DNA of 41,406 bases. Source: CAYRYU01 sp964428355 (lineage in GTDB: Bacteria; Muiribacteriota; Ozemobacteria; Ozemobacterales; Ozemobacteraceae). Below, piece by piece: positions 16,632 through 24,757 of the stretch. The stretch spans positions 1-41,406 of the forward strand of contig CAYRYU010000061.1 of NCBI GenBank assembly GCA_964428355.1, written 5' to 3'. Position 1 is the stretch's first letter. Each line of letters begins with the position of its first letter. Under the pieces are notes generated by a model. That model ran no database searches. It saw only the letters and a list, made by a program, of their open reading frames with translations, and was not told the origin of the DNA. The translations under genes were made by a program, and so were the position numbers.

Positions 16632-18049
16632 GGATTTTTGACCCCCACCGCGACCAGAGAAAGCCCGTCCCAGGGAAGACCCCGATCCGCCAGCCGGAAA
16701 AACCAGACGAGGTGGTCGAACACTTTCATTTCAAGTCTTCCGAGCCTTGATTTGGGGAAAAGTCGAGCCTTCATCCACAGCAGGAGCCCGGGACGGTTGA
16801 AATCGAACATGCGCTCAACGGAAAACCCTGCCTTCGTAAGCTTTTCATGGAGGCCTTCAGGGTCATACCGGCGGAGGTTCCCCACTTCGAGATCGAGTGA
16901 GGAGAACATTCGCTGCCCCTGGGGAACCATGACAACGACCTTTCCGCCTGGCTCCAAGGCCTTGGCAATGTTTTGGAGGGCTTGCCCGTCGTCCTCGATA
17001 TGCTCGAGAACGTTTCGGCAGACAACGGTGTCGAAGGTTCCCGCAAGGCCATCGAACTCTGCTGGATTGCTGATGTCCAGAGACCTGACGGAGATCCCCT
17101 CCCGGCGGGAAAAGCGGGAAACAAGAGTCTGCAGGTTGACGAGGTCGGGATCGCCAGCGACATATCGGTCCCGCGGAAGAAAGAGAGCGGAAAAGTTTCC
17201 GATCCCGGCGTTTATCTCAAGAACTCGGTGACCGAGGAGAGGGCGGATGGTGTCTGCCACCCACGCGCTGAAACGCGGGGCAAGACTCATGGTGAAGAAA
17301 GCTTCCTTCCCCGATTCGAGGTAGCAATCATCAATCAGCCAGTATTTCAGAATGTAGAAGATCGCCCAAACCCCGTCTTTCCAAGAGATCTTTTTGCCTT
17401 CCTCATAGGTCCTTCCCTGGTAGGAAATTGGGACCTCATACAATCGAAGCCGACGTTTTGCCACCTTGGCTGCAATCTCGGGCTCGAGGCCAAAACCATG
17501 GGCGCGGATCGGGATGGACTTCAGGATGGGGGCCTGGAAAACCTTGAAGCAGGTCTCCAGGTCGGTAAGCGTAAGGTCGGTGAAAAAGTTCGAAAGGGTC
17601 GTCAATGACTGGTTCAGGAGAGAATGCCAAAAATACAGAACCCGGCGGTATTCCGAAACAAGAAACCTGGACCCGAAAACCACGTCGGCAACCCCGTCCA
17701 GGATGGGCCGAAGGAGCCTGCGATAATCCGCGGGATCATACTCGAGATCGGCGTCCTGGAAAAGTATGATGTCCCCGTCTGCCCGGTTGATTCCCCGGTT
17801 GATGGCAGCCGCCTTTCCCTGATTGTTGGGGAGAAACTCAGCGCAGATTTCCTGGTGGACCTCGGAAAGCCGTTGCAGGGTTTCCCGGGAACCGTCGGTG
17901 GACCCATCGTCCACAATCACGATCTGCAGAGATGCGATTTCGGGGAGAAACCTCTGCTCCCGAACCCGTTCAACCAGCTTCTCCAGAGTGTGCCGTTCGT
18001 TGAAAACGGGAATGATGACCGAAAGCCGGGGCCGTTGGTCCGCTCCCAT
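16628..18049 (-). CDS. Family 2 glycosyltransferase fused to a class I methyltransferase
   Basis: A 473-residue bifunctional protein. The first 240 residues are a GT-A glycosyltransferase of the DPM1/polyprenyl-phosphate type: LSVIIPVFNE at the start, VDDGSTDGS, the metal-binding QDADLEYDP, and a later FGLEPEIAAKVAK and EVPISYQGRTYEEGKK block typical of dolichyl- or undecaprenyl-phosphate sugar transferases. Residues about 260-473 are an S-adenosylmethionine methyltransferase (VLEINAGIGNFS, VVCRNVLEHIEDD, ALEPGGKVVVMVPQ). It probably makes a lipid-linked sugar and modifies it, or the two parts act in one pathway. The ATG at 18049 follows GGGAG at 8 nt; a TTG at 18064 is the alternative. The radical SAM gene overlaps its stop. 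The promoter is at 18103-18132. Confidence 0.88.
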   Translation of the reverse strand: MGADQRPRLSVIIPVFNERHTLEKLVERVREQRFLPEIASLQIVIVDDGSTDGSRETLQRLSEVHQEICAEFLPNNQGKAAAINRGINRADGDIILFQDADLEYDPADYRRLLRPILDGVADVVFGSRFLVSEYRRVLYFWHSLLNQSLTTLSNFFTDLTLTDLETCFKVFQAPILKSIPIRAHGFGLEPEIAAKVAKRRLRLYEVPISYQGRTYEEGKKISWKDGVWAIFYILKYWLIDDCYLESGKEAFFTMSLAPRFSAWVADTIRPLLGHRVLEINAGIGNFSALFLPRDRYVAGDPDLVNLQTLVSRFSRREGISVRSLDISNPAEFDGLAGTFDTVVCRNVLEHIEDDGQALQNIAKALEPGGKVVVMVPQGQRMFSSLDLEVGNLRRYDPEGLHEKLTKAGFSVERMFDFNRPGLLLWMKARLFPKSRLGRLEMKVFDHLVWFFRLADRGLPWDGLSLVAVGVKNP

Positions 18050-18102
18050 AAGATTCGCTCCCAACAGACGCTCCTCCAGCTTCCCGCTGCCAGTTTTGGT
18101 GG

Positions 18103-18132
18103 ATTATAGCATCCGTCGGCCCCCGGGGGCAA
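18103..18132 (-). promoter_or_regulatory. Sigma-70-type promoter of the GT2/radical SAM operon
   Basis: On the minus strand TTGCCC, an 18-nt spacer and a perfect TATAAT. The predicted start is near 18096, giving a leader of about 47 nt. Confidence 0.7.
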
Positions 18133-18178
18133 TGAGGGAGAAGTGCCCGGGAAGCCGCTGTCTACGCATCCCGTAGCC

Positions 18179-18206
18179 TTGTCTTCACTGGAATGAATGT
18201 GATACC
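18179..18206 (+). promoter_or_regulatory. Candidate promoter of the membrane glycosyltransferase operon
   Basis: TTGTCT, 16 nt, GATACC (or 17 nt, ATACCT). It lies about 45 bp before an AAGGAG ribosome site at 18252-18257. The -10 match is moderate. Confidence 0.4.
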
Positions 18207-18285
18207 TTGTCCCTGAACCTCTTCGGAGGCTCGCATCTGGGTTCGTCCTGGAAGGAGTAGAGCGATTCTTTCCCTCATCGATTCG

Positions 18286-18855
18286 TTGCTGGTACACAGG
18301 ATCCGATGCAGCCTTGTCAATTTCGTTCCTCTTCATCCGTTCGTTTCCGATTGCCTCCTTCTTCTTTCGCTCGTGGTTTTTTTCGGTTCCCTGTTATGGT
18401 TCCGGATCAAGGGAGGGGGGGGAATCGCCTTCCGGAAATCCGTGGTGGTAACCTTCCTGATCGTTGGAACAACCGTTGGGGTTTTCTGTGATGCCGGGTG
18501 GAGCAGGAGGTTATGGAATGGCTGGAAAGAGTTTGGGCCCCTTTCCCCGGAGGAAAGAAGAATTCATTTCCATGGAGTGTACATGGCTTTTTTCGACTAT
18601 CTTGCGGAAGCACTCGATGGGGATTACGAATTGTACACCTACTTTCCGAAGGAGTTCTTGAACCCAGGCCTGATCCAGCTTTGTCTCCTTCCCCATCGTA
18701 AGCGGGACCGGGCCCGGAACATCCTTGTCTATTTGCAGAAACAGGCGACGTCCGTACCGGAAGACCTTTCCATTTGGATGGGTGGCCCGGCGAATCCAGC
18801 TGCGGATATCGTTTTTCATATGGGTGGCAGGCTTTTCTGGTTACGGAGGCGTTGA
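18286..18855 (+). CDS. Small membrane-linked protein of unknown function, uncertain start
   Basis: The frame encodes about 189 residues with two hydrophobic segments near the N-terminus (DCLLLLSLVVFFGSLLWF and VVVTFLIVGTTVGVF). A soluble tail rich in aromatic residues follows, including YELYTYFPKEF and a basic HRKRDRARN region. I do not recognise the family. Its stop is followed at once by the ATG of the GT-C-like membrane protein, whose GGAGG ribosome site lies inside this gene, so the two are co-translated and probably work together. The start is unclear: TTG at 18286 has no ribosome site, whereas a strong AAGGAG at 18252-18257 sits 7 nt before an in-frame ATT at 18265. An ATT start, or a small sequence error, would explain this. 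Confidence 0.65.
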   Translation: MLVHRIRCSLVNFVPLHPFVSDCLLLLSLVVFFGSLLWFRIKGGGGIAFRKSVVVTFLIVGTTVGVFCDAGWSRRLWNGWKEFGPLSPEERRIHFHGVYMAFFDYLAEALDGDYELYTYFPKEFLNPGLIQLCLLPHRKRDRARNILVYLQKQATSVPEDLSIWMGGPANPAADIVFHMGGRLFWLRRR

Positions 18856-20229
18856 ATGTGGCTGGCAGTGGTTCAAGCGCTGTTCTTACCGACCATCCTG
18901 GGGTTCTTGATCGTCTCCCTGATTCTGGGCAAGGTTTCGAAATCGGGAGCCGGTGAGCGGGGGTTGCTTGGGTTTCCTGTCGGAATGGGCATCGTCACTC
19001 TCCAGATGTTCCTTCAGGGTATTTTTCGAATACCCTGGACATTCCCCACCGTGGTAGGACCGGTGTTGGTTGAAATCATCGCCCTCGGAGCCCTCGCCTG
19101 GAAAACTGGGGTTCTGGTTTTCCATGCCGACAATTCCGAAGACCCCACTTTGTGGAAAGACCATTGGGCTTCTCCGGGCCGCCGTTTCCTAACGACGGTG
19201 CTCAAAATCTGGTTGTTTGTGAAAATCGCGGGGGGGGTTCTCGAATCTTCACTTTTTCCGATCTTTGGCTGGGATTCGGTGGAAATCTGGACCGCGACCG
19301 CGAAGGCGTTTTTTCACTCGAAAGGCATGATGCTGGATGCCCCCGAGGCGGATTTCTTCGGTAGAGGGGTAATCAGTCGGGCTCTGGCGTATCCCCTTCT
19401 GAACCCCTTGTCTCAGATCTGGATGGCAGTCTTGAGGGGGGATTTCGATGAAACCGCGGTGAAGTTGTGGTCGCCTGTTTTCCTGGGGGTTACAGTTGGG
19501 ATTCTCGGACGGTTTGGGATCAATCGCGTCGACCCCTTGAAAAGGGCTTGGGCTTGTTTCCTGTTCCTCAGCTCTCAATTGCTCATGATCCATTCCATCG
19601 AAGTCTACAGCGACCTCCCGCTAGGATGTTACTTTCTCCTTTCGATGTATTGTTCCTTCCAATTCATCGAAGGGCGCAAGGAATTCTTTCCCCTCGCGGG
19701 GCTGTTCATGGGGATATCCCTCTTCACCAAAGTCGAAGCCGTTCTCTTTGCCGTTCCAATGTTCGGTTCCCTGGTATTCCATATCTGGAGGAACGCCGTC
19801 GGGGGAAGCTTCCGGACCGACCTGGCGAAACTTTCGCTGCCACTCGCCTTCTGTCTTCCCTGGTTCGCCTTCAAACTCTGGTATGGAATCCCTTTCGGAC
19901 AAGAAACGATCCACAGGGAATTCACTCCGCTCTTTCAGGCACCATGGATCATCATCAGAGCATTGACTTCGATGGGGAATTTCAACCTCTTCTTCCCCTT
20001 TTTCTTCGCCTGCCTCGCTGGGGGATGGATCGAACGAAAGTATCTTCCCCTGCTGATTCCGCTCCTGGTGCAGATGGTAAGCCTTTTCATCCTGGTTTCG
20101 GTGGTAAAGACATACACGATCCATCTCCCCACCGGGGATTTCATTTTCCGGAACCTGCTCACCTTTTTCCCGATGGTGTGCGCATTCGCGATGCTTTCCT
20201 TTTCGGAACCCGAAGCGGGGGGCGGTTGA
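18856..20229 (+). CDS. Polytopic membrane glycosyltransferase, GT-C/GT39-like
   Basis: A 457-residue protein with about ten to eleven hydrophobic segments. It resembles GT-C enzymes of the ArnT/PMT/GT39 group, which transfer sugars from polyprenyl-phosphate donors on the outer face of the cytoplasmic membrane. The marker is GWDSVEIWTATAKAFF near residue 137, matching the acidic-residue loop followed by W..KAKA in that group. Later blocks, YSDLPLGCYF and FTKVEAVLF, fit the same architecture. The ATG directly follows the stop of the preceding small membrane gene and has GGAGG 6 nt upstream. It lies opposite the DPM1-like transferase operon, which could supply its lipid-linked donor. Substrate unknown. 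Confidence 0.75.
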   Translation: MWLAVVQALFLPTILGFLIVSLILGKVSKSGAGERGLLGFPVGMGIVTLQMFLQGIFRIPWTFPTVVGPVLVEIIALGALAWKTGVLVFHADNSEDPTLWKDHWASPGRRFLTTVLKIWLFVKIAGGVLESSLFPIFGWDSVEIWTATAKAFFHSKGMMLDAPEADFFGRGVISRALAYPLLNPLSQIWMAVLRGDFDETAVKLWSPVFLGVTVGILGRFGINRVDPLKRAWACFLFLSSQLLMIHSIEVYSDLPLGCYFLLSMYCSFQFIEGRKEFFPLAGLFMGISLFTKVEAVLFAVPMFGSLVFHIWRNAVGGSFRTDLAKLSLPLAFCLPWFAFKLWYGIPFGQETIHREFTPLFQAPWIIIRALTSMGNFNLFFPFFFACLAGGWIERKYLPLLIPLLVQMVSLFILVSVVKTYTIHLPTGDFIFRNLLTFFPMVCAFAMLSFSEPEAGGG

Positions 20230-20281
20230 ACCCGGGTGGGGTTTGGATTGGCCTGGGAAAGGCCAGATCCGGTGTATTGCT

Positions 20282-20317
20282 CACCCCCATGTAAGGCGGT
20301 TTTGCTTCAATGGGGTG
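20282..20317. terminator. Weak hairpin between convergent genes
   Basis: CACCCCCAT and ATGGGGTG form an imperfect stem around a 19-nt loop in the 134 bp between the GT-C gene and gmd. The loop is long and no T-run follows, so it is only a possible transcription end. Confidence 0.3.
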
Positions 20318-20363
20318 CGGAAACCTTCGGATGGGATATCGCAGGCCGAACCCGCCTACAGTA

Positions 20364-21455
20364 TCATTCCCTCATCTCGTGGAACGGGTGGCCGGCTTTC
20401 TCCAGGGTTTCGAGCCTTTCGGTTTCGGCGAGGTCCGCAGCGACCATTTCCCTGACGAGGGTTTCCAGGTCGCATTTGGGGCTCCAGCCGAGCTTCTTCT
20501 TCGCCTTGGATGGATCGCCCAGGAGGAATTCGACCTCGGTGGGGCGGAAGAACTTCGGATCGACCTCCACGAGGGTCTTTCCCGTGGCTTTGTCGATCCC
20601 CTTTTCCTCGACCCCCGAGCCCTTGAACTCCAGTTCGATCCCGAGCTCTGAGAAGGCCATCCGGACGAAGTCACGGACGGTGGTGGTGACGCCGGTGGCG
20701 ATCACGAAGTCATCGGGTTGGGGTTGCTGCAACATCAGGTACATCGCTTCGACGTAGTCCCTGGCGTGTCCCCAGTCGCGTTTGGAGTTCATGTTGCCGA
20801 TCCGGAGGGTTTGCTGGCGCCCCTTCTTGATCCGGCATGCGGCGCGGGTGATCTTGCGCGTAACGAAGGTTTCGCCCCGGAAGGGGCTCTCGTGGTTGAA
20901 GAGGATCCCGTTGCAGGCGAACATCTTGTACGCTTCGCGATAATTCACTACGATCCAGTAGGCGTAGAGCTTTGCTGCGGCATAGGGGCTGCGGGGGTAG
21001 AAGGGCGTGGTTTCCTTCTGGGGGGTTTCCTGGACGAGGCCGAAAAGTTCGCTCGTCGAAGCCTGGTAGAACCTGACCTTCCGTTCGAGTTTCAGCGTCC
21101 GGATTGCCTCGAGAAGGCGCAAGACGCCTATACCGTCGGCATTGGCAGTGTATTCGGGGGTCTCGAAGCTGACCTGGACGTGGCTCTGGGCGGCCAGATT
21201 GTAGATCTCGTCAGGATTCACGTCTTGTACAATCCGGATCAGGTTGGTCGAATCGGTCATGTCGCCGTAATGCAGGTGGAAATCCTTTTCCCTTTCCGGG
21301 ATTTCCCGGTACAGGTGCGCAATCCGGGCGGTGTTGAACAGGGAGGTCCGGCGGCGGAGACCGTGGACGACGTAACCCTTGGACAAAAGCGACTCCGCGA
21401 GATAAACGCCGTCCTGGCCAGTGATTCCCGTGATCAGAGCGACTTTTTTCGACAT
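20364..21455 (-). CDS. gmd: GDP-mannose 4,6-dehydratase
   Basis: A 363-residue short-chain dehydrogenase/reductase that converts GDP-D-mannose to GDP-4-keto-6-deoxy-D-mannose, the precursor of GDP-rhamnose, GDP-fucose and related sugars. The NAD(P)-binding motif is GITGQDG near the N-terminus, followed by the family mark LRRRTSLFNTARI. The active site appears as the STSELFG region with YPRSPYAAAKLYAYW (Tyr-x3-Lys). GNMNSKRDWGHARDYVEAM is typical of Gmd. Length is normal. The start at 21455 has AGGAG 8 nt upstream; an upstream in-frame codon would overlap manC. The manC gene ends 56 bp before it on the same strand, so both are probably one unit. No reductase for the 4-keto product is seen in the window. 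Confidence 0.96.
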   Translation of the reverse strand: MSKKVALITGITGQDGVYLAESLLSKGYVVHGLRRRTSLFNTARIAHLYREIPEREKDFHLHYGDMTDSTNLIRIVQDVNPDEIYNLAAQSHVQVSFETPEYTANADGIGVLRLLEAIRTLKLERKVRFYQASTSELFGLVQETPQKETTPFYPRSPYAAAKLYAYWIVVNYREAYKMFACNGILFNHESPFRGETFVTRKITRAACRIKKGRQQTLRIGNMNSKRDWGHARDYVEAMYLMLQQPQPDDFVIATGVTTTVRDFVRMAFSELGIELEFKGSGVEEKGIDKATGKTLVEVDPKFFRPTEVEFLLGDPSKAKKKLGWSPKCDLETLVREMVAADLAETERLETLEKAGHPFHEMRE

Positions 21456-21511
21456 TGGTTCGACTCCTGTTTCATTGAGGATTCCGGGGAGTGGTCGGGA
21501 GAGCTCCCGGT

Positions 21512-22897
21512 TCATTCCTCCCGGCCGTAAACATCGTCCATACGGATGATGTCGTCTTCGCCAAGGTATTCCCCGTTTTGGACCTCGATCACCTCGAGGG
21601 GTACCTTCCCCGGGTTTTCAAGGCGGTGGGAGGTGCTCATCGGAACATAGGCGGATTCGTTTTCGTGGATGAAAATCGTCTTTTCGCCGACGGAGACCTT
21701 CGCTGTCCCCCGCACGACCACCCAGTGCTCCGATCTGTGGTGATGCATCTGGAGACTGAGCTTGCATTGTGGATCGACTACGATCCGCTTGATCTTGTAA
21801 CGGGGCCCCTCTTCGAGGATCGTGTAGCTTCCCCAGGGGCGGAAGATGGTAAGGTGTTCGACCGCTTCACGCGCTTTCCGGGCCTTGAGCTCCTCGACGA
21901 CCTGCTTGACCAGTTGGGTTTTTCCACGCTTGCTGACGAGGATCGCATCCTCCGTGTCCACGATCAGGCAGTCTTCGAGGCCTACCGCCGCGATCAGGCG
22001 CTTGCCGCCAAGGATGAGGGTCTTCTCGCTTTCGATCGAAACCACGTTTCCTTCGCAGTGGTTTCCCCGCTCGTCGGTCTTCTGGTCCTTGAACAGGGAG
22101 TCCCAGGAGCCGATGTCGTTCCAGAAGAGGGAAAGGGGCAGGGAAACGACCTTTTCGGATTTCTCCATGACTGAGAAATCGATCGAGATGCTGGGGATTT
22201 TTTCGAAATCCGCGGTGAATTCAGCGAAAGACCCTTCGAAAAAAGGAACAATTTCGGGAAAGTACCTGATGAGCTCGGAAAGCATCGTTCCGAGCGTGAA
22301 ACAGAACATTCCAGAGTTCCAGAGATAGTTCCCCTCCTCGAGATAGGCCTGGGCAGTTTGGGAATCCGGTTTTTCGACGAACCGTTCGACCTTGACCACG
22401 GGCGTTTTCGCGCCCTTGGCCGCTTTCCCGCACTTGAGATAACCGTAACCGGTTTCCGGCCGCGTGGGTTTGATTCCGAAGGTTACTATGTTGCCTTCCC
22501 GGGCGGCTTCGATCGCGGTCCGGACGCTCTTCTGGAACTCCTCGACCGGCCCGATGGATTGGTCGGACGGGGTGACGAAAACCACCTCATCCTTGTTGCA
22601 ACCGAGCTTCTCCATGCAGTATTTCATGCCGAAAGCGATCGCGGGAGCGGTGTTTCGTCCGCAGGGTTCCAACAGGACATGGGGGCAGTCCTCGAGTTCG
22701 CTCCTGACCAGGAACTTGTAGTCACGACCGGTGAGGATGAGATGGTCCTCCGGGCCCGCGAGGTTCCCGAACCGCTCCACTGTAAGTCTGAGGAGCGATT
22801 TTTCGTCGCGCAGCTTCAGGAACTGTTTTGGGAAAAACTGTCGGGAAAGGGGCCACAACCTAGTTCCGGAACCCCCGGCGAGAACGAGAACCTTCAT
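21512..22897 (-). CDS. manC: Mannose-1-phosphate guanylyltransferase / mannose-6-phosphate isomerase
   Basis: A 461-residue type II bifunctional enzyme. The nucleotidyltransferase half makes GDP-mannose from mannose-1-phosphate and GTP, with LAGGSGTRLWPLSR at the N-terminus, FVTPSDQ and FVEKPD. The C-terminal cupin half (about 345-461) has FRPWGSYTIL, QMHHHRSEHW with the metal-binding His and Glu residues, and RLENPG, as in AlgA/CpsB/ManC isomerases. It feeds gmd, which follows 56 bp later. The ATG has a G-rich GGTAGG site 5 nt upstream. The promoter at 23000-23028 gives a leader of about 95 nt. Confidence 0.95.
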   Translation of the reverse strand: MKVLVLAGGSGTRLWPLSRQFFPKQFLKLRDEKSLLRLTVERFGNLAGPEDHLILTGRDYKFLVRSELEDCPHVLLEPCGRNTAPAIAFGMKYCMEKLGCNKDEVVFVTPSDQSIGPVEEFQKSVRTAIEAAREGNIVTFGIKPTRPETGYGYLKCGKAAKGAKTPVVKVERFVEKPDSQTAQAYLEEGNYLWNSGMFCFTLGTMLSELIRYFPEIVPFFEGSFAEFTADFEKIPSISIDFSVMEKSEKVVSLPLSLFWNDIGSWDSLFKDQKTDERGNHCEGNVVSIESEKTLILGGKRLIAAVGLEDCLIVDTEDAILVSKRGKTQLVKQVVEELKARKAREAVEHLTIFRPWGSYTILEEGPRYKIKRIVVDPQCKLSLQMHHHRSEHWVVVRGTAKVSVGEKTIFIHENESAYVPMSTSHRLENPGKVPLEVIEVQNGEYLGEDDIIRMDDVYGREE

Positions 22898-22999
22898 TTC
22901 AGCCTACCCCCCTTTCAGTCGGACCTTGGAATCTCCAAATCCATGGGCTTTCAGCATTCTGGTTTGGATTCAGCGGGAATCGCAACCCCCGGGCATCGG

Positions 23000-23028
23000 A
23001 TTATACCAGATTTCCCCGGGCTTGTCTT
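23000..23028 (-). promoter_or_regulatory. Sigma-70-type promoter of manC-gmd
   Basis: On the minus strand AAGACA, 17 nt, and a perfect TATAAT. The predicted start lies about 95 nt before the manC ATG; no riboswitch-like structure was recognised in that leader. Confidence 0.65.
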
Positions 23029-23088
23029 GTTCCGGCGATGCCGCGTCCAGGCGGCCGGGCGGCCCGGAGAGGGGGGGGAAAAGAGAAA

Positions 23089-23108
23089 GCGACCGGATAG
23101 CCGGTCGC
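23089..23108 (-). terminator. Terminator of the pseudopilin cluster
   Basis: GCGACCGG pairs perfectly with CCGGTCGC around a 4-nt loop. On the minus strand it is followed by TTTCTCTTTTCC. It lies 32 bp after the LysM gene stop and ends the minus-strand pseudopilin run. Confidence 0.85.
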
Positions 23109-23140
23109 CTACGATCAGTCCCCTTGTTGAAGGGAAACCG

Positions 23141-23641
23141 CTATTTCTGCGGGAGCGCTTCGACCTTCTTGAGCTTCTCAGGGGGGCAGTTCGGCCCCAC
23201 GGTGAGGATCCGCTTCAACGAAACCTTGCGGGGGTCAATGGGAATGTAATCTTCATCTTTCTTTTCGTCCTGGGTCGGTTTGGTTGCGGAGGGGGGCGGG
23301 GCCTGCCTGTCGGTCGCGGCCTTCAGAGATGACGCACCCGCCTTCCTGACATCGTCGACGAGGATCTTCCGCTTTGCGGGGTCGGGCTCGGAAGCGATCT
23401 TCCTCATTTGTTCGAAGGTGGGGACGATGATGACCTTGCCCTCTCCGACGGTTCGGGGGTTGTCGACGCTGTTCACCTCCAGAAGGAACGGGTACAATGT
23501 GGGGTCCGAGTAGAATTTCTGGTTTAGATCCCATAACTTGTCGCCCGCCTTGAGGGTGTAGGTGTCCATGCCGAGGACCGGTTGGACGGAAACGAAGGGA
23601 ATTGCCAGGGCACATACCAGGATCAACGTTCGAAACTTCAT
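23141..23641 (-). CDS. Secreted LysM-domain protein
   Basis: A 166-residue exported protein. After a signal peptide (cleavage near VLG-MD) comes one LysM domain at about residues 26-75 (YTLKAGDKLWDLNQKFYSD ... VIIVP), which binds peptidoglycan or chitin-like glycan. The rest is a Lys/Pro/Asp-rich, probably flexible tail with a short C-terminal motif. The ATG overlaps the stop of the GspJ-like gene (ATGA), so it is translationally coupled to it. It is the last gene before a terminator. In T2SS and type IV pilus systems LysM proteins such as FimV/TsaP-type ones anchor machinery to the cell wall; a similar role for this cluster is inferred. Confidence 0.88.
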   Translation of the reverse strand: MKFRTLILVCALAIPFVSVQPVLGMDTYTLKAGDKLWDLNQKFYSDPTLYPFLLEVNSVDNPRTVGEGKVIIVPTFEQMRKIASEPDPAKRKILVDDVRKAGASSLKAATDRQAPPPSATKPTQDEKKDEDYIPIDPRKVSLKRILTVGPNCPPEKLKKVEALPQK

Positions 23642-24246
23642 GACGAACCTCCTGCATTTTGTCGCGCTCGGGTCCAGTATTCCTCTTTCTTGTCCGCGAA
23701 ATTCTTGAAGAACTTCGGGAAAAGAATTGCGCTCATGGTAACCCGGTTTTTCTGGCTGGAAACCCCGCGGTTGCCCTCTCCGAGTTCGTCATCGACCTCG
23801 ATGACGACCTTCAGGAACTTGCTGGGTCCCATGGATTCTTCGGAAATCGAGAAGGATGCAACCTTGGCCGAACTCACGTTCCGTTCATCCTTGCCTTCGA
23901 GTTGCCTGGAAACGAGATTTGATGCGTATTTGTAGTGGACGGTATTCCTGATGCTCTGCTCCCGGATCGTGAAGGAAAAGTTGAGGGTGTCGGTCGTCCT
24001 CTCGAGCTTGTAAGGTGCGGCCGAATCCATGGGGGTGGCCGCTAGGCGGATATCGCGCTTGAGATACTCGAGAAGGATGCTCGCGGCCCGCAGGTTGTTC
24101 AGCTTCGTCTGGCTCTTGAAGAAGTTGGCGAATGTCCCGGAAAAGATTTTGTACAAGGTGCCGCTGACGAGTGTGACGAGCAGGCAGACCACGCAGATTT
24201 CCATGAGCGTGAAGGCGGACTTCCTTTTCTTCTCGTGTGGTTTCAT
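23638..24246 (-). CDS. GspJ/PilW-like minor pseudopilin
   Basis: A 202-residue protein with a class III prepilin signal: a basic leader, then A|FTLMEICVVCLLV with Glu at +5 and a single hydrophobic helix. The residue before the cut is Ala rather than the usual Gly, which prepilin peptidases accept less often. The helix continues amphipathically (KSQTKLNNLRAASILLEYLKRDIR), as in GspJ/PilW tip pseudopilins, and a beta-rich C-domain follows. It starts 4 bp after the GspI-like gene and overlaps the LysM gene. It should sit in the inner membrane and assemble in a pilus tip. Confidence 0.83.
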   Translation of the reverse strand: MKPHEKKRKSAFTLMEICVVCLLVTLVSGTLYKIFSGTFANFFKSQTKLNNLRAASILLEYLKRDIRLAATPMDSAAPYKLERTTDTLNFSFTIREQSIRNTVHYKYASNLVSRQLEGKDERNVSSAKVASFSISEESMGPSKFLKVVIEVDDELGEGNRGVSSQKNRVTMSAILFPKFFKNFADKKEEYWTRARQNAGGSS

Positions 24247-24250
24247 CTTC

Positions 24251-24757
24251 TCAATCCATTACGATGGTCATCAGACAGACTTCGTCGTCGGGCGTGGGTT
24301 GCCCCTTCTTGGCAAAATTGATCTTGACCGTGACAAGGTAGTTGGGGACCGCGGGGTACGAGTTGAAGAGCTCCTTCAACCAGGGAATGATGTTCAAACT
24401 GATCTTTGCCTTCCCCTTGAACCGCTGGAGGGTCATGCTTCGTTCGTAACCCTCCTCGGGGACGGGGATCGCAAGGTTGGCATCGATCTTTTTCAGAGCG
24501 TCGGCGATCTCCTCTTCGGTCTTGAACTCCTTTACGTCGGGGCTTCCGAAGGCCTTGTCCAGTTCCTTGGCCTTCCGGTCGCGGATGAGGTTGATCAGAT
24601 CGGAGGCGTAGTTGGTCGCCTTGATCTCCTTTTCGTTGCTTACCGTGCCCTTTTGTCCGAATCGGAAGAGGTTATAAATGGGGAGGAAAGAGAAGCTGAC
24701 GAAAACGAGCGCAACCAGGATTTCAACCATCGAAAAACCGAAAGAACGGGGTCTCAT
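24251..24757 (-). CDS. GspI/PilV-like minor pseudopilin
   Basis: A 168-residue prepilin with the cleavage site G|FSMVEILVALVFVSF and Glu at +5. The helix then runs into a small C-domain, as in GspI/PilV proteins that start the pseudopilus tip. The ATG overlaps the TGA of the anti-sigma gene (ATGA), so it is translated together with the sigma and anti-sigma proteins. It is 4 bp ahead of the GspJ-like gene. Confidence 0.85.
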   Translation of the reverse strand: MRPRSFGFSMVEILVALVFVSFSFLPIYNLFRFGQKGTVSNEKEIKATNYASDLINLIRDRKAKELDKAFGSPDVKEFKTEEEIADALKKIDANLAIPVPEEGYERSMTLQRFKGKAKISLNIIPWLKELFNSYPAVPNYLVTVKINFAKKGQPTPDDEVCLMTIVMD

